Of a stretch of 64,000 nt of DNA, positions 30,135 through 43,537 are shown one piece after another. Where the stretch lies: contig NC_089426.1 in the NCBI RefSeq assembly GCF_013426205.1, forward strand, positions 2,108,001 to 2,172,000. Direction: 5' to 3'. The first letter of the stretch is position 1, and each line of letters opens with the position of its first letter. The stretch comes from Metarhizium brunneum. Lineage: Eukaryota > Ascomycota > Sordariomycetes > Hypocreales > Clavicipitaceae. The translations under genes and the position numbers were made by a program. The notes under the pieces were generated by a model, which worked only from the letters and a program-made list of their open reading frames with translations, was not told where the DNA came from and did not search any database.

Positions 30135-33012
30135 CTAGGTCATGTGCGAGAGAAACGGACTGAGCATGAGCTCGTCAGCACTGGGTCGCAAGTCGTGATT
30201 GAGCTCGAAGGTCTGGCGAAGGAATGCCTTGGCCTCCTCGCTAGCGTGCTCGGGGATTGTCGGGGACGCTGTTCCGCCTCCAATCTTGAAAATGGCCTGC
30301 AGCTGACTGCAGTCGGGGAAAGGGTGGTTGCCCGTCATCATTTCTACAACAAGGCAGCCGAGTGACCAGATGTCAGCCTTGAGCGTATACTCTGTCTGCT
30401 TGACAACCTCGGGCGCCATCCAGAATACGGATCCCTGCAGCGATGGCCGGTGTCGATTGTTCTTGGCATTGCCCAGGATGTTGGACTGCTCTAGCTTCTT
30501 GGAAATGCCGAAATCCGATATCTTGATGGTGCCTTTGTTGTCCACCAGGATGTTCGCGCCCTTGATGTCGCGGTGAATAATGTCTCGGCCGTGGAGATAC
30601 GACAAGCCCATCAAGATTTGGCGAACAAAACTGCGCACCAGGGGCTCGGGCAAGGCTCCGTATGAATTCAGCATCGTCTGAACGGAGCCGCCTGGGACGT
30701 ACTCGAGGAAAATGTTAAGATGGTCCGACGACGAGCTGCAGCCGAGGTACTGCACAATGTTGGGGTGGCGCAAGTCACGAAGCAAGTTCATCTCGCGGTT
30801 GAGCGCCTCAATCATGCTCCTCTTACGAGTCTCGCTCTGTCCAGTTGCTCCCGGGGCAGGCATCTGGACTTGCTTCACAGCAAGGAGTTCACCAGTCACG
30901 GCATGGAGGGCCAGATAAACCGATCCAAATGAGCCCTTGCCGATGAGAGCTCCCTTCATCCACTGATTGTCATCCCACGAGTCCCCAGACAGAAAGCTTT
31001 CCAGCTCCTCGTCAAGTTCATCGCCGTCATTTGAAAGAGCCTGCCGAATAGACTCATTAAAGGAGCCAGACCCCGTAGATCCGTCACCTTCATAATAACT
31101 CGTAATGGCAGTGTTGCCATCAGGGTCGGTGACGCTGACGGCAGTGGAATCGACAGCAGTATCGTCTCCACTCTCGGTGAAGGATACATACGACTTTCGG
31201 TCCGGCTCCATGGGTGATTCCTCCTGGAGGGTGTCCAAGGTGGACGAGGCAAAAGAATCTCTATTGTAGATGCCGGGGATCCGTCCGTGGGAGTCGCGTG
31301 TTCGGATCTTGGCAACGTGAGCAGCACCGCTTAGCCACGAGTCGGCAATTGTCGGGATCGGAGGGGCATCTTGCACGCTCGAGGCCAAGCTGATGCTACT
31401 TGCAACACTAAGACGACTGTTGACCTTGCTCAGCCTGGTCGACCGCCTCATGGAAAGACGAGCAGTCCGGTCAATGTCCTCCCGGCGGTGATCAGGAAAG
31501 TACGAGGTCAAATCAGAGGCGATGAGTTCACTGGGAGGTCGAAGTCCACCAAACTGACGAAGGCCATCCTTGCGACGCTGTGCAGCTCGCGCATCGTCAG
31601 CTAGAGGGGTCCTGTCCGCATCTCTGTGAATCTCGTGGGGAAGGGATCGATCTTGGTGCTGGAAGAATACGGGGGATAAAGGCTGTTGTAACTGGTCGTC
31701 CCAGTTTTCCCCCAGAAGTTTCTGGACCTTGAGCTGGCTTCTCTTGTCTACTGATTCGATAGCCTTGGTATGCTTTTGCTGCTCTTCCTCCATGGCAATA
31801 GCGGCAGCGCGCTGCAGCTCCGACTCACCGGGCTCGCCAGCAGGCACTCGTCGTAGAATCAAGCGATTGCGCTCAGGTCGGCGCTGGTCCTTGATGATGC
31901 GCCACAACTCGGTATCGCCTAGCCGTCTACACTGAGTAGGATCGGGGTCAATGCCCGTCAGGACCCAGAAGCAATAGTTGCGCTCGTGATCTTCGCGGAG
32001 GGCAAACTTTCGAAGGGTAACGCGCATGACGTCTTCGCAAGTGTTGCAATCAGCAATCTTGACCACTTTGGTAACGCCGCCGGTAGAAATGACGCGGATA
32101 ACATCTTGGCCCTGGGGCAACGCAGCCATCAGCGAGCCATCCATGCTGGAATTGTTTCTGGTGTGGGTAGGTACCAAGCGGGAAGTGGGAAGGTCCGAAG
32201 TCGATGCTTGGGGCCTTGAAGGCTGGCTCTGGCCAACGCTGCTGACGTAGCCTACACCAGCAGGGAATCGAGCATGCCGAGCTATGGGTGGTTTGCAGTC
32301 AGTCGGTGGGCTTGTTGGCTCATAGAGAGCGTCATCCGTCAGTCATGCTTTGTCAACTCACCAGTTTCCAAGGGAGCGGGCACATCAATCTGCCGCGAGT
32401 ATCGTCGGTTGATAGATGAGGGAGCGGAGGAGCGAGGCAACGACGAGGTCTGGGCAGCAATGCTGGTGGAAGGGAAAGAAGCGTAGGCATCGAGACCGGA
32501 GAACGAGTCCTGTAAAGAAAGAAAAAAGAAGAGGGGATTGTCAGCCAGCTGGCAAAGCCGCGGCAGGCGTTTGCTTGTTTCCTTCACTTTCAACTCACCC
32601 TATTGCGCTTCTTCTGGTTCGCATATGTCTTGGTGCGCAGCTTCTTGATGCACAGGAAGAGGCGGACTCGATCGCCGACCTTGTCAATTCCCATCTCCTT
32701 CAACACTTCCTTGTCCATTTCCAAAAGATTCTCTCCATTGATGTGATTCTTGCGGAAAATCTTCTCGTAGTCCCCGCACTTGACGCTTCGGAGATATTCG
32801 CACACGTGGTCCTCGTCCCAGTGCTTCACGGAATCAGCACCGTCGGTCTCGGAGAACTCAGACTCGGTTGGGCTGGCGTAGTTCTGGGCGCTACTCGACA
32901 TGGCGGGCAGTCTTCTCGAGGTGGGCAAGGCAGATTGCAGGTTGGAGCCGGGAGCAAGATTCGAGGTGCTGAGGGCGGCCGGGAAAGGCGATTTTGACGA
33001 GAGCATCGCCAT
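30135..33012 (-). CDS. STE11: MAP kinase kinase kinase of the mating/filamentation cascade
   Basis: Three exons on the minus strand (32599-33012, 32362-32509, 30135-32281) joined by introns of 89 and 80 nt with GTGAGT donors; all phases match and give 902 residues. Domains in order: SAM (about 62-127, VKHWDEDHVCEYLRSV), which in yeast binds the adaptor STE50; a Ras-association domain (about 245-325, DVIRVISTGG, NYCFWVLTGID); a serine-rich linker; and a STE-type kinase domain (about 628-900). The last has GKGSFGSVY, the VAIK-type lysine in LLAVKQVQ, HRDIKGANI and DFGISKKL, followed by the activation-loop and APE-type WMAPEVV. This arrangement defines the fungal STE11/MST11 orthologue at the top of the mating and infection-structure MAPK pathway. 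I kept the first in-frame ATG; a second (MSSSAQNYAS) 37 codons in is also possible. Confidence 0.95.
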
Positions 33013-36000
33013 GATGTAATTATTAATGCGTAAATTAAGGAGCAGCAGGGCGGGCGGGCGGTGGTAAAATACTAGATGTGTTCCGAGTGCGTGTCGATGG
33101 TTGTGCGGCCCGTCGAGCGGCGACGGCGACGTTCACGTTCACGTTCGTGGGGATGATGGCCTCAAAGACGGCGGCGGGTAACTCCACGTCGAGTCGACTG
33201 GTCCGTTGTTGCGTCTGCCCAAGCTTCTGTGCCGGCAGAGACTCGGAAACAGTGCGCACAACAGCAGATGTCTTCCCAGCACGACAAGTCGACGACTTGA
33301 AGGTGCCTGGCGATATATAACCGACTTCAGGAGGCGGTCGTCAGCACTCGAGGACGGAGCGGTTGACCTGGGCAGTCTAGTCTAGATGAGGGCGAGTGGG
33401 AGGGGGGCTCTAGCTGAATAATATTGTATTTGAAAGGACGGTGCTGCTGGAGGCGGGAAAACGGGGGTGGGCGACGGCCGACCGGGGGGGCTCCAGTCTT
33501 CTGTCGCCAGCGTTGCCCTCTTTGTCCATGTCCATGTCACTTTTCAATGTTGGTGTTTGTGACGGCAAGTGCAGCGCTGACATCAACTGATCGCCCGACC
33601 TGGAGTGACTGGAGTGACTGGAGCGCCTGAGGCGCCTGAGGAGCCTGAGGAGCCTGAGAGTCTGCTAGCCTGGCAAGCCTGGTCCACTCAGCGCTCCGGC
33701 TCATGCAGCCACGATGCTCAGATGGCCAAGAGTGCAGAGCAGCAAACATGATGCAAAACACCATGCGACAGGGGTCTGTTCCAGCAGAAAGGGTCCCGGT
33801 GTCGAGCAATTCGATTGCAGGGCCGCGCCCGAGCCCCCCGACGGGGTGGAGGCCGATAGGCGTCTGAGTGCATGTGCTGCGCGAAGTCTGGCCAGTCCTC
33901 GACGGCTCCTTGGGGGCGGCCGACAACCACGAGACACCAGGTCCGGCCCTGAAGCTCTCCATCCCTGCAATTTCACCGCTCAAGCTGCCCTGCCTGCCCT
34001 GCCTGGGCCTCCACAACCCCTGTCGCAGATGTATCAGTGGCGGCAGCTCAGACATGGAACATTGAAGCCATCGCCGTGGGCTGGCGGCAAAGTTGAAACT
34101 CGCCAGCGCGAACGGGCACCACGGCAAGACTCCAGACCTGGAATCACCTTATCATCATCATCTCTTGCCCAAAAACACGCATACATGTACAAACAAGATT
34201 TTTTCCCTCTCCGGTTAGATGAATCTTTGTGGCGTGTCGGAAGACGGTGGACAGCCAGACTCGTTCGTGCGTGGCTGCAAGCTAAAAATGTCCACGGCAA
34301 CTCGGCTGAGATCTCATCGTGGCTTTCGGCTACATACATGCTTCAACCCACGCATCTCGTTACAGGTCACCAGCAAATGTCGGTGAAAAACTCCCTGTGC
34401 ACATAGAATGCAAAATCTGACAGGCAACGCCATGACAGGTATCAGGCGTCTCCAGCTCAATACAACCACCTCGGCTCTCCGCGCAGCCCTTTGGCCCAGA
34501 CATCCTGTTGTCGCATCCGAGCCATGCACAATGCTCATCACCATGGTTGCAATGCGCAACATCAATCCTGATGTACGGAGTACCGCCGTTATGGAATCAC
34601 TGATACATATATTACGGTGCGGACCCGTTGTTCTTTGCCAGCCTGTCATTGCAATACATATGCCATCGCCCAGAGAAGGGCGCATGACGCATGAACAGCA
34701 ATATCAACCTGGGCTGGTCACTTGATCCTCCACCACCAAATTGAACTCCCATCCGGCCTTGGGGATGCGCAAGCCTCGATTAGGCCAGTTTCATGAGAAG
34801 AAAAAAAGACTGCCAACTTAAATTTTGACAATACCACCGCCCATGGTTCATGCAACGTCCAAACGTCTTGCTTGGCTGCTTGGGTGCTCGTGACGCTCGT
34901 GCATTCAACAGACTTCATTTTGCCTTTACCAACCCCGGATTCGAGCAAGCTCTCCGCTTTTGGCTGCTCAGGATACAATGCCAAGGCAAAAAACAGAAGC
35001 CGCAGTGACGTGGTTGTGCCGGGAGGACCCTTGCTTGGGCTGACTGCCGTATCTGGCTCGCGAGAGAGCAATTTCAGATGAAGATACAATACGAAGGCGC
35101 TCCGTAATGCTTAAAGTGCACGAGGCTAGCCTGTGGCCATGGCCCTGCTTCAAGAAGACCGGGGTATGGCTGTTCTAAGAATAAACAACAGCCGTTCGCA
35201 TCGCCAGCCTTCTCGTGGCAGTTCCCCCGGTAATGGTCACAGATGCCATGCCATGCCACACTCGTATGGGCGGTCTGTTGTACATACATACATACATACT
35301 CTGGTCTTGCGAAATAAACAGTCAATGTCATGCGGCATCACCACGCCCTCAAGCACACACAGACACGAGACGCCTCAAGTTCTGTTTCTTTGTCCAGAGG
35401 CACAGCCACTTGGTCCTGTCGCTTTGATTGCTGACATGGCCCTCTTCCCCCTCCTTTCTGACGCCTGCAGGATACCCAGGAAACTCAGCAAGTCATTGGC
35501 AACCAGTCGTTCGCAATGTGACACCATTCTTGACTGTTTTCATTTTTTCCCCTCCCCTTTGCCCCTCACCCGTGTGTGTCTGTCGACTGAGAGGATTCTT
35601 GCTCAAACTTTCGCGAAGCTGCCTTCTGCACATGGCAAAAAGGACCACCACGTTGGAAGCGCCCCACTATTATGTAGTGTCAAGACCCCTGTCCCCGCTT
35701 AAAAAGCGCCTGCCCCGCTCCGCGAGCCCGATCAGGGGCAGCTCTGCGCATGATTGGCTGCTAGCTCGGATAACATGAAACCAGCAGCGTTTCGGCATCG
35801 GGCTCATGTGGGCAGGCTGACCGAGGCTGAGGCGGTCACGGGTGACAGTTCGGACTGGTTGGTTGCTGGTGGGAGGAAGTTTGGCACGGTAAAGTAACAG
35901 CAACTAGTTTCCGTGACTGTATGTACATATCGACTACTATCTACTCTTTGTTCACTCACTCTTTGGCCTAGTTGAGATGGAGTCGTGATCCAAACACCAT

Positions 36001-38060
36001 CGAGAACACCCCGTCGCCGCCTCAGGCCATACTCGTCTGTTACGTCCCATTGAACTTTAAAAGTAAACTTTTATTGCCTGAAACTGAAGATATTCGGATG
36101 GTTAGAATAGCCTCTGTCTGGGCAAAGTCTCCATTCACGAGACAACTTTATGCTTGAGCCGCAATATTTTATTTTTTTTCCTTTTTTTTTTTCGGAACTT
36201 ACCCTGGTCTAGTTATGGTGGGCGTGACGTGAGTGGCGGTTATCGCTTCTCTTCTCAAATCACAGTTTGCGACGGAATATATTTGTCCATCAAGGAAGTA
36301 TGTATGTACAGACTGATATACTGTGGTATATTGCAGCATGGAACACGATGGCCAGAGATGCCCGATTTAGTCAAATACCTTTCGCCTCTCACTGCACTCC
36401 ACATAACTTACTTATACTACCCTCGCCAAAACCGCCTATTTGGAAACGGCAGTCCTTCCAAATTCCAACCTGGGCATGTAATTTTTTCTTGGACCCGTGT
36501 ACGAAGACCGTTCTGGGCCTTTTTCCTAATGTTTTGTTTCCCGGCTGCCTAAACAGTCAGCGCCGGCGTCTCGCATGCACACACAGACACACTGCCCTCG
36601 TGAGGGGAGGGCGTCGATATTTTCCCTCGTCAAACACGTTAAAACTTTGTTTCCTAACCACCCGTGAACATCTGCATCTGCATCGGTGGCAGTTCCGGCA
36701 AGACGCCCTGGAAATCAAACTTTTCCGAGAACGGCCCTGGCCACCCGGCGAGCTAGTACCATGAATGTGCCGCACAGTTCGCGAGCTGCTTGGCGCCGTG
36801 TTTCAAGATCTCCCACTCAGGGCAGCCGAGCAACGTCAACATTTACGCCGACGGTCAATCCCGCCCGGCGGTTGTCCTTTTGCAGCGGCCATGGCTTTTG
36901 GCCTTTTTCTTTTTTTTTTCCCTCGTCGTTGTTGCTGTTGATTCCAGTATCTGAAACGCGCACGGCTGGTGTGATGAGGCAATATTTCGTGGCAGGGCAG
37001 TAGTTGCAGTGGCCCATTACGTCATTGTGTGTCAAATGCCCATGTTTCTCCGGTTCTCTACCAGCCTGCTTGGTGGTTCCTATGCCTTTTGCGCCTTTCC
37101 ATTTGCCATGTTCCGAAATTGGGCCTCTCATGGTCCGAATTTGGACGTTGAACAAGGCTGCTCCCGAGTCATTCCCGCTCCACCATGTCTATATTGTTGC
37201 AACCACATGAAGCAGCCGATGGGGCAACGAAATCGTGAGTGGTGTAGGGTATATCGAGACAACTGGCGCGTTGGCACATGGCTCCTTTCATTTCAGTCAT
37301 CAGAGTATGGCTTCCGAAGACGGGCTGTGAGAGAAGAGAGTGGCAGGAGCACAAATGGAGCATTGAATGAGGTTTGGTCTCCCCTGGCAACTCGCGCGCA
37401 TGTCAGAGATGGGCATCGTGGCAGCGTTGCAGCCGACACCGAGAATGCTACCCGTCTGATTAAATTCAGCGCCCAAAGGGGACTTGAGGGGCTCAGTCGT
37501 CGGAACAAAACCGTTTGCTCATCCGCAAACCAGCGCAGGAGAATAAGGCCCTCTGATGTCAGCATCGTTGCAGTGAATGCCATCCATGCTGTGATACAAC
37601 CTGTCAAATACCACTCCAAACCGCTCCCATCCGAACATGCTCCGAGGTCATGACCATCGGCTCCACATTTTGTGTTGGTGTCGTCCCCCGCTTACGCCCT
37701 ACACCGTCCAGGCGGTACCTCTCTAACGGTTCGTTCGCCGGCTTCGCCCGCCCTGTTGCTAACTTAGTACCGTCCACGCAAGGCCCACTTGACGGCTGGC
37801 ATCATCCATCATCCTCCACAGAGAACGGCATCGACGTGGGCATAAAGTGTGACTCAAGACGTGTGTAGTCTTGGAAAGCTCGATTGACTTCGATTGACGT
37901 CGATTGACGGGCACCTTTGCCGTTCCAACCTTCTACCGGGACTTCCTGTCATATGTGTTTCATTTGAGCTTATGCCATAAGATCCTGGGTTTCGTCTCGT
38001 CTCAAACATCAGTCGTGGGAACCTTTGCTGTCAAGGTCCATCCATCGACCACGTCGTACC
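33013..38060. other. 5-kb gene-free interval
   Basis: Divergent region between STE11 and prephenate dehydratase. I examined all longer frames: they are either repeat-driven (33537-34127 minus, from a 9-bp minisatellite) or of non-protein composition. It contains short CG-rich TTCACG repeats close to the STE11 start, ATAC repeats near 35280, a TACGGAGTA motif (34574-34582) and long pyrimidine runs. Long 5' UTRs, noncoding transcripts or enhancer-like control of STE11 could lie here; none can be shown from sequence. Confidence 0.5.
33601..33654. repeat. 9-bp minisatellite, six units
   Basis: Six consecutive nonamers drifting from TGGAGTGAC to TGAGGAGCC. The periodicity explains the repeated APQ/LQS reading in the long minus-strand frame across it, which is therefore not taken as a gene. 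Confidence 0.85.
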
Positions 38061-39216
38061 ATGGCATCCCACAACAAGCCCGTGGTCAGTTTTCTGGGCC
38101 CCGTGGCCTCTTACTCGCACCAGGTAGGTTTCCGGGCCCAGGGCTCAACGGAAGATCGACGTTTTGCTGACTGCTTTTTTCCTACAGGCGGTTCGGCAGG
38201 TTTTCCCAGAGGACAAATGGGACTTGAGACCTGTGAATACCATAGACGGTAAGTTTTAATGCCCGAGTGTCAATAGACTGACTCGTCATTGATCCTCTCC
38301 CCCCCCGGCGATGTGATGCAAGTTGTTCTGAACCACCCCTATAGATGTCTTTGATGAAGTCCAGGATCGTCGGGTCACTGCTGGCGTAGTGCCCTTCGAG
38401 AACTCGACCAACGGATCCGTGGTCTTCACCCTGGATAACCTGGCCGACCGGAATGGCCGATACAAGGACATCACTGTCGACGGCGAAATCTTTGTCGATG
38501 TCCATCACTGCCTGCTTGGCCGCAAGAGCCCCAACGACAAGCTAGATGAAACCCACGAAGCTTCTGGAACTTGCACGCCCACTGCTACGCATCCCAGTCC
38601 ACCGAAGCCAAAGTCGAAGCCCCTCACCAGTCTCAGCCATATCAAGCGGCTTTACTCGCACCCTCAAGCATTCGGACAATGCAATGCCTTCATTTCCACT
38701 TATCTCAAGGGCGTGGAGATCATCGATGTTAGCTCCACCAGCAAAGCCGCTGAGATTGTCAGTCAAGATGAAACTGGCACGTGGGCTGCCATATCCAACC
38801 ACCTGGCTTTGAGTCTGTACGGTCTCGACCTGTTGGGTAAAAACATTGAAGATCGGGAGGACAACACCACTAGGTTTCTTGTCATTGGCACGAATCCCTC
38901 AGTGCCGGATGACTGGGATCTGCAAAAGCTGTCGATTGCCAAGTCGGGAAGCAAATCACTTGTCTCTTTTACTGTTCCGCATACTTCTCCTGGTGCCCTA
39001 GCCGATGTTCTTGGCTGCTTTCGGGAATTTAATCTCAACTTGACAAGTATCAACAGCCGGCCAAGTCTGTTGGCACCCTTCCAGTATATTTTTTTCGTCG
39101 AGTTTGAAGGACACAAGTATGACGATCCTGATGGTCGGGTGAGGGGGGCACTGGAGAGGATTGGCCAAGTTGCCCAGAGCTGGCGATGGCTCGGGAGCTG
39201 GGAGAGATACAGGTAG
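38061..39216 (+). CDS. PHA2: Prephenate dehydratase
   Basis: Converts prephenate to phenylpyruvate in phenylalanine synthesis. Three exons (38061-38123, 38188-38248, 38345-39216) with introns of 64 and 96 nt and matching phases give 331 residues. The N-terminal catalytic domain starts VSFLGPVASYSHQAV and contains VVPFENSTNGSVV and the TRF triad (217-219) whose threonine is essential in the family. A C-terminal ACT domain (about 235-330) binds phenylalanine for feedback control; its GALA segment reads SPGALADVL, and the usual ESRP is INSRPS. An insert of polar residues near 85-110 (TPTATHPSPPKPK) separates two conserved blocks. The start ATG follows a CACGTCGTACC leader and gives the normal family N-terminus. 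Confidence 0.94.
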
Positions 39217-39638
39217 ATTGGTGATAGGCTTGAACAACAACAACTACAACAACACAAAAAAAAATGGAATCATAATGCAAAGTACGGAGGTGGGTATGCT
39301 TACGAGGCAGATTCGCCTGATGATATGTTTCTGCAGGTTCCTGGCAGCTCTCGGCAGCCCGCCATTGACTTGCAGCACAGCAGCTGGCGAGAACCGTTGG
39401 CATGTGTAGACAACTGGCAAACCAAGGGAGGCCAGTATAAAGCAATCTTCTTCGATCACTCTGACTTTTGTTTCCCTCCACTCCTCTTCATCTCACATCT
39501 CTCCTTGCTTCCTTTTTGGTCGTCACAAACGCCTCACCAACTTCCCCGGTTGGTGCACATTCCTCTGGGGAACTGTCATTTCTTCGCTATCAAGATCAAC
39601 AGGCATCAGCTCTATTTGGCTTTGTCATCTTTACAAAA
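39217..39638. other. Intergenic, promoter of dynamin-like gene
   Basis: Holds the 3' end of the dehydratase transcript and a CT-rich leader. The dynamin reading frame stays open upstream to 39468, and that extension looks like a short hydrophobic leader, but the family start is at 39639. Confidence 0.4.
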
Positions 39639-41790
39639 ATGGCTGTTGTTGATTTAGAGTCTAGGGAGCACAGGGACCTTCTAGATTTGATTGATAAGCT
39701 TCGTTCAAAAGGCATCAATCAGTATGTCGCGCTTCCTGAGATCGTTGTTACAGGGGATCAATCTGCAGGGAAGAGCTCAGTCCTGGAAGCCATTTCTGGC
39801 ATGTCTTTTCCTACCAAGGACAACCTGTGCACTCGGTTTGCCACTGAGCTTATCCTTAGGCGATCTTCAAGTGTCGGTGTGAAGATATCAATTCTCCCAG
39901 CAGCATGTCGACCGATGCCCGAGCAAGAAAAACTGAAACGATTCCGCCCGGTGGTGGAACAAGGCAGTCTGGAGTTGTCACATGTGGTTGAACAAGCCAA
40001 GTTGGTTATGGGCATAACCCCAACCTCTAAAGCTTTCCGAAATGATATCTTGCGAGTTGAGATTTCTGGGCCCAGCCAGCCTCATTTAACAATGGTCGAC
40101 CTTCCAGGGCTTTTTCAGGCCGGCAACAGCGTGCAATCCGACGAAGACTCCGAAACTGTGACTAACATTGCGCTTCGATATATGGAACAACCAAGAAGCA
40201 TTATTCTTGCGGTTGTTTCTGCCAAGAGTGACATTGCGTTGCAGCAGGTTACTCGACTTGCTCGAAGGTTGGATCCGGAGGGACGTCGCACTGTTGGCCT
40301 CATTACTAAACCGGATACATTAGACGAAGGCTCAGAGAGTGAAGCGGCGTATATTCGTCTCGCCCAAAACGAAGATGTGCGATTTAAACTGGGCTGGCAT
40401 GTTTTGAAGAACCGTGATTACAAGATGACGTTGAACAAGGCAACTTCACAGGAGCGCGACGATGCGGAGAGAGAATTCTTTTCCAAAGGCCCTTGGGCAG
40501 CGCTTGATCCATCTATTGTTGGCGTCAAAGCACTAAAGCCGCGTCTAAGCCATCTTCTCAAAGACGAAATACTTCTTCAACTGCCAAACTTGGTCAAGGA
40601 TGTCGAGACTGGCATCAGGAAATGCAAAAGTCGGCTCATGAGACTCGGATCGGCACGAGAGAACATATTCGAACAACGCCAATATCTTGTTCATATTAGC
40701 CAGGCATTTTCTGATCTGATGAAAGCAGCAGTCGATGGATTTTATAACGATCCATTTTTCGGTAGCTCAAAGTCTGAGGAAGGTTACCAGAAACGACTTC
40801 GAGCTGTTGTTCAAGGTTTATTGATCGATTTCAAAGATAACATGAACGAATTCGGCTGCACTAGACATATAGTCGACTCTGACGACGAGTCAGACGACGA
40901 AGGCATGACTTTGAGCGGGAACAAAGTGCTTAGATCAGCCTATGTCGAGGAAGTCGGGGAACTCATGAATCGAAACCGTGGCTGTGAGCTGCCTGGAACC
41001 TTTAATCCACTCATTGTGGGTGACCTGTTTTTTGAACAGTGCAAGCCATGGGAGGATATTACCGAAATTCTTTTCAAGAAAGTTTTAGAGTCAGTCAAAC
41101 GCGTCGCTCACGAAATCATCGCCCATGTCACAGTTGAGTCCACGGCCGCAAAACTGGGACGGTTCATTAGACCAGCCATTCAAGTCCTGAGCCAAGAGCT
41201 GGAAGCATCTTTCCAGAGTTTGCTTAAACCGTATCAGAAAATACATCCAATTACATACAATGAAGCGCTCACGGAGAATGTTCAAAAAGCGCAGGCCGAA
41301 AGACGTCGTCGCAAGGTAGAGGCTAGGCTTACCAAGGCATATCCTATTGAGATGTATGGAGCCCAAAGACTGACGGTGACCCGACAAGCCATCTTGGAGA
41401 TCTTCACAGCTGAGGAAGACGTGAATATGAAGTTGTATGGTAGTTCCTTGGCTGTGGATTACCTGCAAGCCTACTACAATGTAGGTGTCTTTACGTATTG
41501 GATTTTGACAAACTTCACGATTGACAATTGTTTAGGTATCACTGAAGAAGTTTATTGACGACATCAGCACCCTAGGAGTAGAATGTTGCCTGATTCAAAA
41601 ACTACGAAGTCTTTTTGAACCCCGAGATATTTATAAGATGAGCGACACAGAAATACAGCATCTTGCTGAAGAAGACCCTGCGACAAAGCTAGAGCGGTCG
41701 AGATTGAGGGAGAAGCTCAACATACTTGACGGATGCTTGTATGAACTCAGGGGCTGGGACAAGTTTAATCCGAACGCAAAAGGTATATGA
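39639..41790 (+). CDS. Dynamin-like large GTPase (fungal Mx-like)
   Basis: Two exons (39639-41480, 41536-41790) with a 55-nt intron give 698 residues. The N-terminal GTPase domain has GDQSAGKS (39-46), the switch II DLPG (near 153) and TKPD (223-226), plus the dynamin-specific PEIVVTGDQSAGKSSVLEAI context. A helical stalk follows. The second exon supplies the GTPase effector region (SLKKFIDDISTLGVECCLI, KLERSRLREKLNILDGCL). There is no PH or proline-rich domain, so it resembles Mx-type rather than endocytic dynamins. Fungal genomes carry many such paralogues of unknown role. ATG 39639 has a good context and gives the family start MAVVDLESREHRDLLDLID. The last codons overlap a weak GTATAT donor (41783), so a further exon is possible. 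Confidence 0.9.
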
Positions 41791-43537
41791 AGGCGGTGTT
41801 AGCGCCGTCCTGCAAGGATAACCGAAATCCTGAGGACGAGGCGACAACTAACGCATAACAGGACCAAAGTCATTCAGAATGTTGACAAACAAGCTGATAA
41901 AAAAAGAACGGCTTTGCGACTGACAGCTCGGATAGCCTTGATTTGGCTTGGCGTATTTCTGGAGTGAGGTTAACAAGGTTTGGAGAAAGCAACTAAGCTT
42001 GGCATTAGTGGAGCATCTGGACAAAGACAGGGACGTTTTGGGAGGGCACAATGCGTCCTGGAGTTGCATGTGATTGGTCTATATATACTCACAGGGTTCT
42101 GGAGACGTTCAGGGGCGGCATGGGAATTCATTCTGGGTGGTAAACATTACAAGGACATTTGGATCTATTTGGAGTTGATACACTACGTATTTGTTACCCT
42201 CGGGGCTTAGGACTTGCTATGGGCGGAGGGATAGACGCATAGACGCATAGAGACGCGACGGTACGTGGACACGCCGCTACGATAGACTCGAAAAGTGAAT
42301 TTGATGCTCTTCACCATGTCGTTGACCACCCAAGTCCTAACGCTCGTGATTTTGATGTTGCCAAAGTCTAGAGTCAGTGCCAAGTGGGAATGATGCACCC
42401 TAGGTATCCCAAATCTCCGCTACCTGCGGAAGTAAACTCCCGGGCGCTACGCCAAACCGATCTATTCCGGTCGTCTTCACGATCGAGCGGATGGATCGGG
42501 TCGTCGGCCATTGTGCGAGATGTCAGTACAGCCCCTCCGACTTCCGAAACCTTGCGACTACTACTAGGGCCAGACGATGTGGGGAAGCGGTGATCGCAGA
42601 CTGGATCCTGCTCCACATGGGATGGGCAGAATTTGCATACTTGATGCGTTCGGAGATTTGAGAGATATGCATTTACAACAGGAGCAACACCGTCAGACCA
42701 GCTTGTAATGGCATATTATATCTGGCCTCTCCCAAGCGTCTGGTTGTTCATGCACAACGCAGCAGCAGGCCGGGTGCGTGCGCATTTTTTAAGCAAGGTT
42801 GCGGAATACGTCGGGGTGTTCCTTCCCGTCAGCGGGCGGGAAACCTTGCGTATCGACACGTGTGGAGCCTAGACATGCAGTTGTATGTACATGCGTAGAT
42901 GAGCAGGTGCCATATTTTTTCGGGTGATACTGGAAGATGGCAGGTGCACTTGATCTAGAATAGATGGGAAGGACCAATCGACAGGCACCGCGTGGCCCCA
43001 GGCGATTTGAACACCCATTTCGTAATCAATACGACAACGCAAAAGGGTCAAGATTCGGCTCAACCCCAAGGACTTCTGTACCAAGTGCCTGATAAGTGCT
43101 TCAGGGCTGTCCGCCAATGTGTCTGCCGAACCACTGACGAGCCGACGCGCCCCTCCCTCCCAGAGCCTCGACCTCCCAGATGGGGCGGCCTTGCATGGAG
43201 CCTCGCTGGATCGGTTCATCGTTTTTAGCCATTGACGTTAACACGCCCCTCCTCCAACACATGGATGTGGCTTGAAGATCCAGTATTTGATGAACTTCTT
43301 TGCGTCACGACGTTTTGATACTTTGGCAGTGCGCAAAGTTTGCAGCGACGGCCCGGTACCAACTTTGCGAACCCAGTTCAGCTCGTCTTGCCCAAAGTTG
43401 GTCACGGCCGTTCTCTTAAGAACTTAGCATCCCCCGACACTGCACCCCAAAGAAATTCCTCCCTCGCTTCCTCTTTTGCACCGTGTTGTATTCACACTCA
43501 GTATTTTCAAAGACGACACCAACCTACAAAACGCAGT
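41791..43537. other. Intergenic region
   Basis: 1.7 kb between the dynamin-like and the sulfotransferase-like genes. Tandem ATAGACGC units occur at 42230-42255. No protein-like frame; the last 300 bases are probably promoter. Confidence 0.45.

Noticed and set aside
33537..34127. 196-codon minus-strand frame
   Set aside because: Start and end depend on a 9-bp minisatellite; the rest is biased and unlike a protein.
39468..39638. N-terminal extension of the dynamin-like protein with a hydrophobic leader
   Set aside because: Dynamin family members begin at the conserved MAVVDLESRE; a cytosolic GTPase with a signal peptide is unlikely.
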